Origin: CAYPNP01 sp964412195
Lineage (GTDB): Bacteria; Acidobacteriota; JAAYUB01
Length of the DNA stretch: 64,000 nt
NCBI GenBank assembly: GCA_964412195.1
Contig: CAYPNP010000012.1
Coordinates: forward strand, 1-64,000
Direction of reading: 5' to 3'
Made by a program: the position numbers and the translations under genes. Each line of letters begins with the position of its first letter. Positions within the stretch are counted from its first letter, which is position 1. This document shows positions 1-7,201 of the stretch, one piece after another. The notes under the pieces were generated by a model. The model did not search any database. It saw only the letters and a list, made by a program, of their open reading frames with translations, and was not told the DNA's origin.

Positions 1-978
1 CAACAGCACGTAAGCGCCGTCGTCGGACGGTACCGCATGATAGATCCAATCGAAGCAGGCGATCTGGATGATCCGGCGGGAATCCGGATGGGCGAGCACA
101 CAGATGCCGCCGCCGCGACTGGGGTGCGTTCCTCCGGCCCACGTGTTCAGGCTTTCCAGCCAGTCGAGCTTGCGCGTGCTACCTTCCTCCAGGATCGTCC
201 GCTCGCTGACCACGCGGAAGCGGAAGGGGCGGATATCGTCCATGTCCGCGACGGTGGTGGCGTAGCGGAGCAGCGCCGCGTCCAGCGCCAAGACCGCCAG
301 CGGGAGTCCGGCGATCAATCCGAACGCCAGGGCGCCGTTGCGCCACGGACGGAACATCCGATGCGCCCGGTACATACACGCCAGCGCGCCGGCGAGCCCC
401 AAGATGAAGATGCCCGCCAGGAAAATAGCCACTCCTTGTCCCAGCGCGTCCAAGCTCATCCCGAGCGCCCATGCCAGCCCGCTCCAACGCCCTATGGCGG
501 CGACGGTGATCAGGGCGCCCAGGAGGAGGAGCACTGCCCCTCCGACCGAGGGCGCTCCCAGTCCCGCCAGAGCCCCCAGCAGGAAGGCCGCCAGTGTCAG
601 ACCGACCACCATCAGAACGCCCAGGGTCCCGCTGGCGGGTGGTTGGAAGAAGAGGCGGAACAGGCCGGCCATCAGCGCGCCGCCCAGCACGATTTGAAGC
701 CACCCGGTCAAGAGCTTCCCGGCCAGCACCCGCCCGCGGGAGAGGGGGAACGTCCAGACCAGCGCCCAGTACTCCTGCTGGAACAGCGTCAGGCCGGCCA
801 GGAACGACAGCAACGGCAAGACCAGGACGAAGCCGCCGTGGAACAGCACCTCCAGCAGGTCCGCGGTGCGGAAGTCCCGGAATGTCCAGCCCGTCGCGGA
901 CACCAGCCAGGCCGCCACGACATACAGGATGGACAGGCCGGACACCCAGAGCGTTCTCTGAAAGTCCTTACGCCACAT
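1..978 (-). CDS. ABC transporter permease subunit (3' end outside window)
   Basis: The frame is open from an ATG at 976-978 to the window edge, giving 326 codons without a stop. It begins MWRKDFQRTLWVSGLSILY and contains at least five long hydrophobic stretches, as expected for an integral membrane subunit of an ABC exporter. Its start overlaps the last 11 bases of the upstream ATP-binding gene, so the two are translationally coupled and very likely form one transporter together with the GntR regulator in front. After the membrane segments there is a hydrophilic part (residues about 210-326) that could be an extracytoplasmic domain. The substrate cannot be told; YtrA/YtrB-type systems often respond to cell-wall stress or antimicrobials. 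The true C-terminus is not visible. Confidence 0.8.
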   Translation of the reverse strand, partial: MWRKDFQRTLWVSGLSILYVVAAWLVSATGWTFRDFRTADLLEVLFHGGFVLVLPLLSFLAGLTLFQQEYWALVWTFPLSRGRVLAGKLLTGWLQIVLGGALMAGLFRLFFQPPASGTLGVLMVVGLTLAAFLLGALAGLGAPSVGGAVLLLLGALITVAAIGRWSGLAWALGMSLDALGQGVAIFLAGIFILGLAGALACMYRAHRMFRPWRNGALAFGLIAGLPLAVLALDAALLRYATTVADMDDIRPFRFRVVSERTILEEGSTRKLDWLESLNTWAGGTHPSRGGGICVLAHPDSRRIIQIACFDWIYHAVPSDDGAYVLL

Positions 979-1708
979 GGTCACCTCCCAGGTGCCGGAC
1001 CGCCAGGTCTTCCAGCGACGGCACGGATCCGTCGGCGGCGGCCTGCCGCTTGAGTTCCTCCACCGTCCCCTGGAGCCCGATCCGTCCGTCGCGCAGGAAC
1101 GCGGCGTGGGTCAGCACCCCCTCCACCTCCGCCGGCAGGTGGGTGGCAAAGAGAATGGTCACCTCGCGCTCGGCCAGCTCCTCCACGATGGTCCGGTAGA
1201 GCTGCCGCCTGGCCAGCACGTCCAGCCCCAGGGTCGGGTCGTCCAGCAGCAGCACCTCGCTGCGGCGCCCCAAGGCCGTCAGCAGCGAGACCAGCCCCTG
1301 CTGGCCCCGGGACAGGCGGCCGAAGCGCCGGTCGGCCGGGATGCCGTATTCCGCGAGCTTGCCCGTCACATACGCCTCGTCCCAGCCGGGGAAGATGCGA
1401 CGGCAGAAATCGCCGTAAGCCCGCACCGTCATCCAGGGGTAGATCTGGGGCGTCTCGGGCACGGAGGCCATCCGACGCTGGAGCGGCACCCGCTCGCGCC
1501 AGGGCTCCAGGCCCAGCACCCGCAGCCGGCCCGCCTCCGGCGGCACCAGGCCGTTGAGGAGGTGCATCAGCGTCGTCTTGCCGGCGCCGTTCGGCCCCAA
1601 CAGGCCCATCACCGCACCGCGCGGCACCGCCAGGCTTGCGCCGTCCAGCGCCCGGTGGCCGGGGTAGCTGTAGCTTATTTCTTCCAGCAAAATCACCGCG
1701 TCACTCAT
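968..1708 (-). CDS. ABC transporter ATP-binding protein (YtrB-like)
   Basis: 246-residue nucleotide-binding subunit. Walker A GPNGAGKT is at residues 38-45, the signature LSRGQQ at 132-137 and Walker B with D-loop, LLLDDPTLGLD, at 153-163. The residue after the Walker B aspartate is Asp where most ABC proteins have the catalytic Glu; a DD pair is also known in some YtrB/EcsA-type ATPases, so this may be family-typical. It overlaps the regulator gene upstream by 8 bases and the permease gene downstream by 11, giving a compact three-gene operon. It should power the membrane subunit next door; the transported compound is unknown. Confidence 0.93.
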   Translation of the reverse strand: MSDAVILLEEISYSYPGHRALDGASLAVPRGAVMGLLGPNGAGKTTLMHLLNGLVPPEAGRLRVLGLEPWRERVPLQRRMASVPETPQIYPWMTVRAYGDFCRRIFPGWDEAYVTGKLAEYGIPADRRFGRLSRGQQGLVSLLTALGRRSEVLLLDDPTLGLDVLARRQLYRTIVEELAEREVTILFATHLPAEVEGVLTHAAFLRDGRIGLQGTVEELKRQAAADGSVPSLEDLAVRHLGGDHVA

Positions 1709-2087
1709 GGTCGATCTCCTTCATCAGCCGGACCAGCTCATTGGTGGTGAATCCCAAAGCCTTTCCCTTGGCCAGGAGCGTCCGCAGCTCGGCACGCACC
1801 GCCTCGCACCGCTCGACGTCCAGGACCTCGACCGGCTTGCCGCTGGCGGCGAGGAAGCAGCCCCTGCCCTGCCGGGTCTCCAGCAGGCCCTCCTGTTCGA
1901 GCTCGCGGTAGACCTTCGCCACGGTGTTGGGATTGACGGTGAGCTGCACCGCCAGCTGCCGGATCGGCGGCAGCTGGTCGCCGGGCCGGAGCGCCCCCGA
2001 CAGCGCCAGTAGCCGGATCTGCGCCTTGATCTGCTCGAAGAGCGGGAGGGGGGACCGAAAATCCAAGCTGAGTTTGATCATCGGCAT
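1701..2087 (-). CDS. GntR-family transcriptional regulator, YtrA subfamily
   Basis: 128 residues. The N-terminal two thirds (about 10-80) is a GntR winged helix: the segments FEQIKAQIR, LRPGDQLPPIRQLA and NPNTVAKVYRELEQEGL are typical. There is no large ligand-binding domain, only a C-terminal tail of roughly 45 residues, which is the hallmark of the YtrA subfamily that controls adjacent ABC transporters. It is the first gene of the regulator-ATPase-permease operon. A palindrome over its own promoter suggests autorepression. The ATG at 2085-2087 is the only start consistent with the conserved N-terminus. Confidence 0.93.
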   Translation of the reverse strand: MPMIKLSLDFRSPLPLFEQIKAQIRLLALSGALRPGDQLPPIRQLAVQLTVNPNTVAKVYRELEQEGLLETRQGRGCFLAASGKPVEVLDVERCEAVRAELRTLLAKGKALGFTTNELVRLMKEIDHE

Positions 2088-2102
2088 GTTCCCAATTGTG
2101 TC

Positions 2103-2126
2103 ACTGTACTATTACAATAATACAGT
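2103..2126. promoter_or_regulatory. Palindromic operator of the GntR/ABC operon
   Basis: ACTGTACTATT and AATAATACAGT form arms of 11 bases around a central AC with a single mismatch. The palindrome lies 16 bases upstream of the regulator start and covers the -10 region of its promoter. Position and symmetry fit an autoregulatory YtrA-type binding site; binding itself is inferred. Confidence 0.75.
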
Positions 2127-2143
2127 TGACCAGAATCTGTCAA
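2117..2143 (-). promoter_or_regulatory. Promoter of the GntR/ABC operon
   Basis: On the minus strand a perfect TTGACA (2143-2138) is followed by TATTAT at 2122-2117 (15-base spacer) or TATTGT at 2119-2114 (18-base spacer). Both candidate -10 boxes lie inside the palindromic operator, so a bound repressor would block polymerase. Confidence 0.65.
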
Positions 2144-2398
2144 GAGGTTTTTTCAGCCACAGTGTCCGCCGGATTGTTGTTTTGTGACTGCGCCCCAAAT
2201 CCCATGTTTTCCAGTCATGGCGTGGTTCCGCGCGACTGCCGCGCATCATATTTCCGGCAACAACCGTCGGGCGAGTGCCGATAAGTAGAAAAAGCGGAAA
2301 GCCGCAGTCTGGAAAGGGGATGGACTCGGGGAGTGCCGCTCTTTGCACAAAAATGGTATTATATTTACCAAAAGGCTGTATCTGTCAGGAGGGAAATC

Positions 2399-2890
2399 AT
2401 GGAAATCCATCGTGTCGGAGTATCGGCCCCCCTCAGCGAGACTCCCACCGAGTCCGTCGCCCCGAAGGAAACGCCCAAAACTCAAGCTTCCGTCCCACAA
2501 CCGTTCCAGAACGACACGATCGTGTCAGCCGAGGATCACTGGAGCAGTGATCCTCCCGATCACATGAGCTGTGATCCTCCCGATCAAATGAGCTATGATC
2601 CTCCCGATAACTGGAGCTATTTTAATCCCGAGGGTCCCTCCCATCCTCCCGAAAGTCCCTCCCATCGATGGTCCCGGGGTGACGCGATCGTGTCCTCCTA
2701 TTCCCCCGCGCTGGACCTGGGGATCTCCTCGGCAAACTACTCCACGCCCCCACTCGCCACACAGGCAGAAGAATCCAAGGTTGAAGGCAGAAATACCCAT
2801 CGCGTGCGTCCGGATGAAGATGATGTTCTGTCGGGAGTACACGAAGCCTGGAAGCAGTCGGGGGATAGTATCCTCAAAAACATGAGGTGA
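2399..2890 (+). CDS. Orphan repeat-containing protein, first gene of a three-gene cluster
   Basis: 163 residues starting at the ATG at 2399, which has a strong ribosome site (AGGAGG, 6 bases upstream). I do not recognise the family. The product is hydrophilic, rich in Pro, Ser and acidic residues, probably mostly disordered, with no signal peptide. Residues about 51-74 are three tandem 8-residue units, DPPDHMSC, DPPDQMSY and DPPDNWSY. It ends EAWKQSGDSILKNMR, and the next gene's product carries the same spacing of residues (E-x-W-x7-L-x-N-M-R), so the two look paralogous. Codon use and base composition are clearly less GC-rich than in neighbouring genes, which may indicate transfer or relaxed constraint. 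A TTGCAC/TATTAT-rich stretch at 2342-2364 is a possible promoter. Confidence 0.6.
   Translation: MEIHRVGVSAPLSETPTESVAPKETPKTQASVPQPFQNDTIVSAEDHWSSDPPDHMSCDPPDQMSYDPPDNWSYFNPEGPSHPPESPSHRWSRGDAIVSSYSPALDLGISSANYSTPPLATQAEESKVEGRNTHRVRPDEDDVLSGVHEAWKQSGDSILKNMR
2549..2620 (+). repeat. Three tandem 24-base units inside the orphan gene
   Basis: Units begin at 2549, 2573 and 2597, each starting GATCCTCCCGAT. They encode the DPPD-containing 8-residue repeats. The preceding GATCACTGGAGCAGT looks like a decayed fourth unit. Confidence 0.8.
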
Positions 2891-3022
2891 GATGTCCCGG
2901 TATCCAGGCAGGAGAAATGTCAGCCTGACTGGTTGTCCCCCGACGGATTTCCCACGCCGACATGAAACTGACTGTGAGTGCTTCCAAGGGAAGAATCAGA
3001 GTGGGCAGTTTGGAGGCAGCTC

Positions 3023-3418
3023 ATGATGTCGATTGGCAGTTTTCTCCCATCGGAGCAGCCCCAAGACTTGTCGGCCGAAAGCTTCGTTCCCGATCACACC
3101 CAAAGCGTCGCCACCGTCCCACTGGAGGCCTTCCCTACTGACGCCATCCAGACAGGGCCGGAACCGGCGATGAACCCTGAGGGCGCCGTTCCTCATCTTT
3201 CTGAGAATTCGGCTGTTTCTGGGGGTATGCAGCCGGTGGAATCATCTCTCCGGAAACACTCGAATCCGGCGGCTCAACCGGTGGTAGAATTGGCGGAGGA
3301 GAAGTCGTTGAAACTGCAGAAGAGCGAACAGTGGCACAGCCATTTGATGCAGACGCTCTCCAACATGAGGAAACCGACCGATGGGAGTTTGAACAACATC
3401 ACGGACAACATCAAATGA
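3023..3418 (+). CDS. Orphan protein, second gene of the three-gene cluster
   Basis: 131 residues. I place the start at the ATG at 3023 because GGAGG lies 6 bases before it; an upstream in-frame ATG at 2978 has no comparable site. No known family is recognised and there is no signal peptide. Residues near the C-terminus read EQWHSHLMQTLSNMR, matching the tail of the preceding protein at E, W, L, N, M and R, then extend by a further 15 residues. The N-terminal part also shares a pattern of P-S-E-x-P and VP-x-x-F with the first protein. Its stop codon overlaps the next start (ATGA), so it is co-translated with the lipoprotein gene. Base composition is lower in GC than the surroundings. Confidence 0.6.
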   Translation: MMSIGSFLPSEQPQDLSAESFVPDHTQSVATVPLEAFPTDAIQTGPEPAMNPEGAVPHLSENSAVSGGMQPVESSLRKHSNPAAQPVVELAEEKSLKLQKSEQWHSHLMQTLSNMRKPTDGSLNNITDNIK

Positions 3419-4074
3419 TCTTGCGTAAAATCGCGATCGCATCCCTCTTCTTATGGATCCTGTCGGCTTGCGCCACGGCGGCGGTCGCAGAGCAGAGCGT
3501 CGCCTCCCTGGCGACCAAGTCCAAGACCGCCCCGGCCGGGACCAAGAAGGCGCGCACATACACGGACGCGGACCTGCAGAAATCCAGGGGCCGCCTGACC
3601 CAGTCCCAGGTGCCGCCCGCGCCCGTCGGGACCGACGAGACCCCCCAGTCCGACGCTTCCGCCCCGCCCCAGAGCGCGGAAGACCTGGCCGGCTATTACT
3701 ACGACAAGTTCCGGCAGCAACTCAACTGGCTGGACCGCACCCGCCAGCGCTTTGAGGATGCGGAGCGGCTGTACGCCGACGCCACCGCCGGCTACACCCT
3801 GGGCTGGCCCGTGCGCACGGCCGCGGCCGGGGGCGCAGGCGGCGCGGTGTCCGCCACGACCACCGCCGGCAGCCTCAGCCCCGAGCTGTGGGCCCTCGCC
3901 GAGATCCAGCGCGAGCGCATGGAGCGGGCCCGGAGGACCATGAACGCGGCGGAGAAAGGCCTGGCCGACCTCCGGGATGAAGCCCGCCGAAAGGGCGTCC
4001 CCGCCGGCGTGTACCGCCGCGCCGCCCGAGACTGGCAGAAGGACAACCCCGACGCCCCCGCCCCGCCCCCCTGA
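3415..4074 (+). CDS. Probable lipoprotein with helical coiled-coil segment, third gene of the cluster
   Basis: 219 residues from the ATG at 3415, which overlaps the previous stop by four bases. The N-terminus (MILRKIAIASLFLWILSAC) has a positive n-region, a hydrophobic core and a lipobox-like L-S-A-C, so export and lipidation at Cys-19 are likely; cleavage after AVA at about residue 25 by signal peptidase I is the alternative. The mature part has a Pro/Thr/Ser-rich linker, then a charged helical region (YYYDKFRQQLNWLDRTRQRF and the ERMERARRTM area) separated by a Gly/Ala-rich segment. No family is recognised. Overlap with the upstream gene suggests that the three products act together at the envelope. 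Confidence 0.7.
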   Translation: MILRKIAIASLFLWILSACATAAVAEQSVASLATKSKTAPAGTKKARTYTDADLQKSRGRLTQSQVPPAPVGTDETPQSDASAPPQSAEDLAGYYYDKFRQQLNWLDRTRQRFEDAERLYADATAGYTLGWPVRTAAAGGAGGAVSATTTAGSLSPELWALAEIQRERMERARRTMNAAEKGLADLRDEARRKGVPAGVYRRAARDWQKDNPDAPAPPP

Positions 4075-4599
4075 GCCGTCCGGTTTTCAATTGAGCCACA
4101 ATCGCGAATTGGCGACGCGAAGCCACATGGATTGTCGAGAACCCATCCAGAATCCGGTGACGCGCACATCCGCTTGAATCCGCATCCAGCTTTTGGCATG
4201 ATGTCGTGGCGATGGCATCCAAATGCCTCATTGTTATAAACTTACGGGACCGGGAGATGGTTGCAGGATCCTGTGGCAGAGAGTGGCCCCAGCTCTCTGT
4301 GACAAAGAGTGGACTCAGCCTTCGCCCCAGCCTTCGCTCCGGTCTTCAAACCGCTTGAGGCAGATTGACGCGGATGAACGCGGATGGATATTCGGATTCG
4401 ACCGTTGAAAATCCGCGTTAATCCGCGTCTGATGAAGGGAGGTTTCTTCGTGAGATACCGGTTGCGGATTTCCCCAATACGACATGGCGAGGATGAGCGC
4501 GCGGAGACAGGTATGGGTTGGCTCGGGATACTGCCTCGAAACCAACGCAGCAGTTTTCTCATCTCATGGGCTTCGGCAAGTTTGGAGCGTCCGTCTTCG
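4075..4599. other. Non-coding stretch between the orphan cluster and sthA
   Basis: About 525 bases with no convincing gene: the open frames here lack ribosome sites and protein-like composition. It holds the inverted repeat at 4368-4428, and a small CAGAGAG/CTCTCTG hairpin near 4276-4300. Confidence 0.55.
4368..4428. repeat. Inverted repeat, 18-base arms
   Basis: The arm ACGCGGATGAACGCGGAT (4368-4385) is the reverse complement of ATCCGCGTTAATCCGCGT (4411-4428) with one mismatch. Each arm is itself an imperfect tandem of GCGGAT, and the loop is 25 bases. It does not end in a T-run, so it is not a typical terminator. Confidence 0.75.
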
Positions 4600-4628
4600 T
4601 TGACAGGGTACTGAAATCATCTGATAAT
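4600..4628 (+). promoter_or_regulatory. Promoter of sthA
   Basis: TTGACA at 4600-4605 and GATAAT at 4623-4628, separated by 17 bases, lie 93 bases upstream of the sthA start. Confidence 0.7.
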
Positions 4629-4721
4629 GCCGGCAGATGACTCCCGGGCACGAGAACGCCGGACCGGCCGGCGGGGCGGTAGTCCCGTCTGGCTTCAATC
4701 CCGAATCCGACGGCAGGTGGC

Positions 4722-6128
4722 ATGAGCAACGAGCAGGAATTCGACGTGATCGTCCTGGGCAGCGGCCCGGGCGGCGAGGGCGCCTCCATCCGGCTGGCCA
4801 AGGAAGGCAGGCGCGTGGCCGTGGTCGAGCAGCACACGGAGGTGGGCGGCACCTGCACCCACGCCGGTACCATACCCAGCAAAGCCCTGATCTGGATCGC
4901 CCAGCAGCTCGTGGAGAACCGGCACAACCGGCTGCACCAGGCCGCCGGCATGTGCCTCCGCGTCGGTTTCGAGAAGATGATGGAAGTGGTCCACCAGGTG
5001 GTCCGCTTGCAGATCCGCGAGCGGGAGGGCTACTACGACCGCAACGACATCGCCATTCTCCACGGCCGGGGCCGCTTCACCGGCTCGCACACCGTGGAGG
5101 TCACCGGAGCGGACGGTGTTCCCCGCCCCTACCGGGCGGAGCACTTCGTGGTGGCCACCGGCTCGGTGCCCCACCGCCCGGCGGATGTGGATTTCAGCCA
5201 CCCCCGCGTCGTGGACAGCGACACCGTCCTGGACCTGGAGGAGCTGCCCAAGAGCATCACCATCCTGGGGGCGGGAGTCATCGGCACCGAGTACGCCTCG
5301 GCGTTCCGGCACCTGGGCGTCAAGGTGAACGTGGTCAACATGGCCGAACGCATCCTGCCCATCCTGGACGACGAGATCAGCGAGGCCCTCAGCTACCACC
5401 TCCGCGAGCAGGGCGCCATCCTCCACAACGGGGAGGCGTTCGACTGCCTGGAGCTGCAGGACGACGGCGTGGTGTGCCACCTGAAGTCCGGCAAGGCGAC
5501 GCGCTCCGACGTTTTCTTCTGGTCCGTCGGGCGGGACGGCAACTCCCGCGGGCTCGGGCTGGAGGAGCTGGGCGTGGAGGTCAACAAGCGCGGCCACATC
5601 CGGGTCAACGCCGACTTCCAGACCGCCGTGCCCCACATCTACGCCGTGGGCGACGTCATCGGCCACCCCGGCTTGGCCAGCGCCTCCTATGACCAGGGCC
5701 TGATGGCCGGCACCCACATTTTCTACGGCCACCGTCGCTACGAGCCGAACAAGCACATCCCCACCGGCATCTACACCATCCCCGAAGTCGGCGCCGTCGG
5801 CCAGACCGAGCGTGCCCTGACCGAGGCCAAGGTCCCCTACGAGGTGGGCCACGCTTTCTTCCGCAACCTGGCCCGTTCCCAAATCACCGGACAGGCCGTG
5901 GGCATGCTCAAGATCCTGTTCCACCGGCAGAGCCTGGAGGTGCTGGGTGTCCACTGCTTCGGGCATGAGGCATCGGAGCTGGTCCACCTGGGGCAGGCGG
6001 TCATGTCCCAGCCCGCGGGCGCCAATACCCTCCTCTATTTCGTCAACACCACCCTGAATTACCCCACGCTGGCGGAGGCGTTCCGCGTGGCCGCCCTGAA
6101 CGGCCTGAATCGCGTGGCCAAGGCGTAG
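4722..6128 (+). CDS. sthA: Soluble (Si-specific) NAD(P)+ transhydrogenase
   Basis: 468 residues, the usual size for this cytoplasmic flavoprotein, which moves hydride between NADPH and NAD+. The FAD-binding GSGPGG is at residues 13-18. The sequence GGTCTHAGTIPSKAL (42-56) is diagnostic: it occupies the redox-disulfide position of lipoamide dehydrogenases, but the second Cys is replaced by Thr, as in SthA. A second dinucleotide fold starts at ILGAGVIGTEYAS near residue 183, and the C-terminal dimerisation domain is complete. It stands alone behind its own promoter and converges on the next gene. It probably balances NADPH against NADH, consistent with the NADP-linked malic enzyme elsewhere in the window. 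Confidence 0.95.
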   Translation: MSNEQEFDVIVLGSGPGGEGASIRLAKEGRRVAVVEQHTEVGGTCTHAGTIPSKALIWIAQQLVENRHNRLHQAAGMCLRVGFEKMMEVVHQVVRLQIREREGYYDRNDIAILHGRGRFTGSHTVEVTGADGVPRPYRAEHFVVATGSVPHRPADVDFSHPRVVDSDTVLDLEELPKSITILGAGVIGTEYASAFRHLGVKVNVVNMAERILPILDDEISEALSYHLREQGAILHNGEAFDCLELQDDGVVCHLKSGKATRSDVFFWSVGRDGNSRGLGLEELGVEVNKRGHIRVNADFQTAVPHIYAVGDVIGHPGLASASYDQGLMAGTHIFYGHRRYEPNKHIPTGIYTIPEVGAVGQTERALTEAKVPYEVGHAFFRNLARSQITGQAVGMLKILFHRQSLEVLGVHCFGHEASELVHLGQAVMSQPAGANTLLYFVNTTLNYPTLAEAFRVAALNGLNRVAKA

Positions 6129-6250
6129 GCCGGGCGTTCGGCCGCAAACGCCCACCTCCGGCTGCTGCCAGCCGGCGGATCATGGGCCGAATTGTGCCTG
6201 CAATTGGAAGATGAGGGGCCTGGTGACGGGCGGCAGCCCCGCAACAGCGG

Positions 6251-6934
6251 TCAGCCGACCAGCAGGCCGTTCAGCAGCCAGCACGCCGCCAGGATGGCGG
6301 TCGCGAACGGATACCCCACCAGGCCGGACCGGCCCGGGACGGTCAGGCGCATGTCGCGCAGGCGCGTTCCCAGGGCATAGCCCACCGGAAGCAATAGTCC
6401 GGACGCCAAGGCAGCCGGCAAGCCCTTGGACGAAAGGTAAGCCAGGAAACCACCGGCCGCGTTGACGCTGAGCAGCGGGCGGCAGGGCTGGACGTAGACC
6501 CCCAGGGAATAGAATGCGGCCACGCCGAGCAGGGCGGCCCCCACGCCGGCGGCCCCCCGGAGGATGACGCTCCGCTCCATGCGGCGCCCGGCGACGGCCG
6601 CAATCCCTGACAGGGCCGCGCCGTTGAGGAGAACCGCGATGCACGCGTTGGAGTTGCAGAAGAACGGCGGCTGGAACACCGGGATGGCCAGCACCTTGCA
6701 GAGGGCGGCCACGGCGGTGACGCCCAGGATCGCGTAGGTGCGCCGGTACAAAGCCAGGCCCAGGGCCATCAAGCCCATGCCGAGGCCGGACAGGACCGCG
6801 CTGCGGTAGGGCAGGCCGGCATTCCGCATGATGATGCTGACGACGATCTCGGCAAGGCCCAGCAAAGCACCGCACAGGGCGAGGACGGCCAGGCTCGGGC
6901 GGTCCGTGGACGGATTGGACTCCTGAGATCCCAT
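6251..6934 (-). CDS. Multi-pass membrane protein of unknown function
   Basis: 227 residues from the ATG at 6934 (GGGAG seven bases upstream). Roughly seven hydrophobic segments span the length, for example LAVLALCGALLGLAEIVV, and there is little soluble sequence. A pair of conserved-looking Cys residues lies in a loop (FFCNSNAC, about residues 90-97) and another Cys in VQPCRPLL. I do not recognise a catalytic motif, and the substrate or role is unknown. An ECF-type S-component or general membrane-integral protein is conceivable. It has its own consensus promoter and is convergent with sthA. Confidence 0.7.
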   Translation of the reverse strand: MGSQESNPSTDRPSLAVLALCGALLGLAEIVVSIIMRNAGLPYRSAVLSGLGMGLMALGLALYRRTYAILGVTAVAALCKVLAIPVFQPPFFCNSNACIAVLLNGAALSGIAAVAGRRMERSVILRGAAGVGAALLGVAAFYSLGVYVQPCRPLLSVNAAGGFLAYLSSKGLPAALASGLLLPVGYALGTRLRDMRLTVPGRSGLVGYPFATAILAACWLLNGLLVG

Positions 6935-6974
6935 GATGTTTCTCCCACCGAATGAAATACTCCCCAATGAAGGA

Positions 6975-7003
6975 ATCTTAGAACGGCCCCGTGGGAATGT
7001 CAA
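6975..7003 (-). promoter_or_regulatory. Promoter of the membrane-protein gene
   Basis: Minus-strand TTGACA (7003-6998), a 17-base spacer and TAAGAT (6980-6975) lie 41 bases ahead of the start at 6934. Confidence 0.7.
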
Positions 7004-7197
7004 ACTTCTTCCGTCGGCGTTTCACCCGGCGGCGGGGGGGGGGGGGGGTGCCCCCCCCCCCCCCCGGGCAGAAATGGCCGGGGCCGCCCCGAAACCAAAG
7101 GCCCCCAGACGCTGCGCAATTCATCCGCCGCCCAAATGCGGAGCTCTTCCAGCACCCGGGCGTCGATCCGGAGCAGAAAGGTCTTCTGCCCGCTCAT
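7000..7197 (-). pseudogene. Truncated ribbon-helix-helix (Arc-like) DNA-binding protein
   Basis: The first 30 residues, MSGQKTFLLRIDARVLEELR followed by IWAADELRSV, look like the beta strand and first helix of an Arc-type ribbon-helix-helix protein. Such small genes are often found directly after SPFH genes, and here the start is 4 bases past the SPFH stop. After residue 30 the frame runs into Pro/Gly-rich sequence encoded by a G15/C15 palindrome, and the second helix is missing. Either the gene is broken, or the sequence past about 7108 is an assembly artefact. As read, it would not form a complete DNA-binding fold. Confidence 0.55.
7034..7065. repeat. G15-TG-C15 homopolymer palindrome
   Basis: Fifteen G, then TG, then fifteen C. 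It lies inside the 3' part of the disrupted ribbon-helix-helix gene. Nothing comparable occurs elsewhere in the window. Confidence 0.9.
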
Positions 7198-7201
7198 GGT
7201 G

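Noticed and set aside
2399..4074. Type III secretion rod or needle proteins
   Set aside because: The GDSILKNM tail resembles part of inner-rod proteins only weakly, and no secretion apparatus gene is present in the window.
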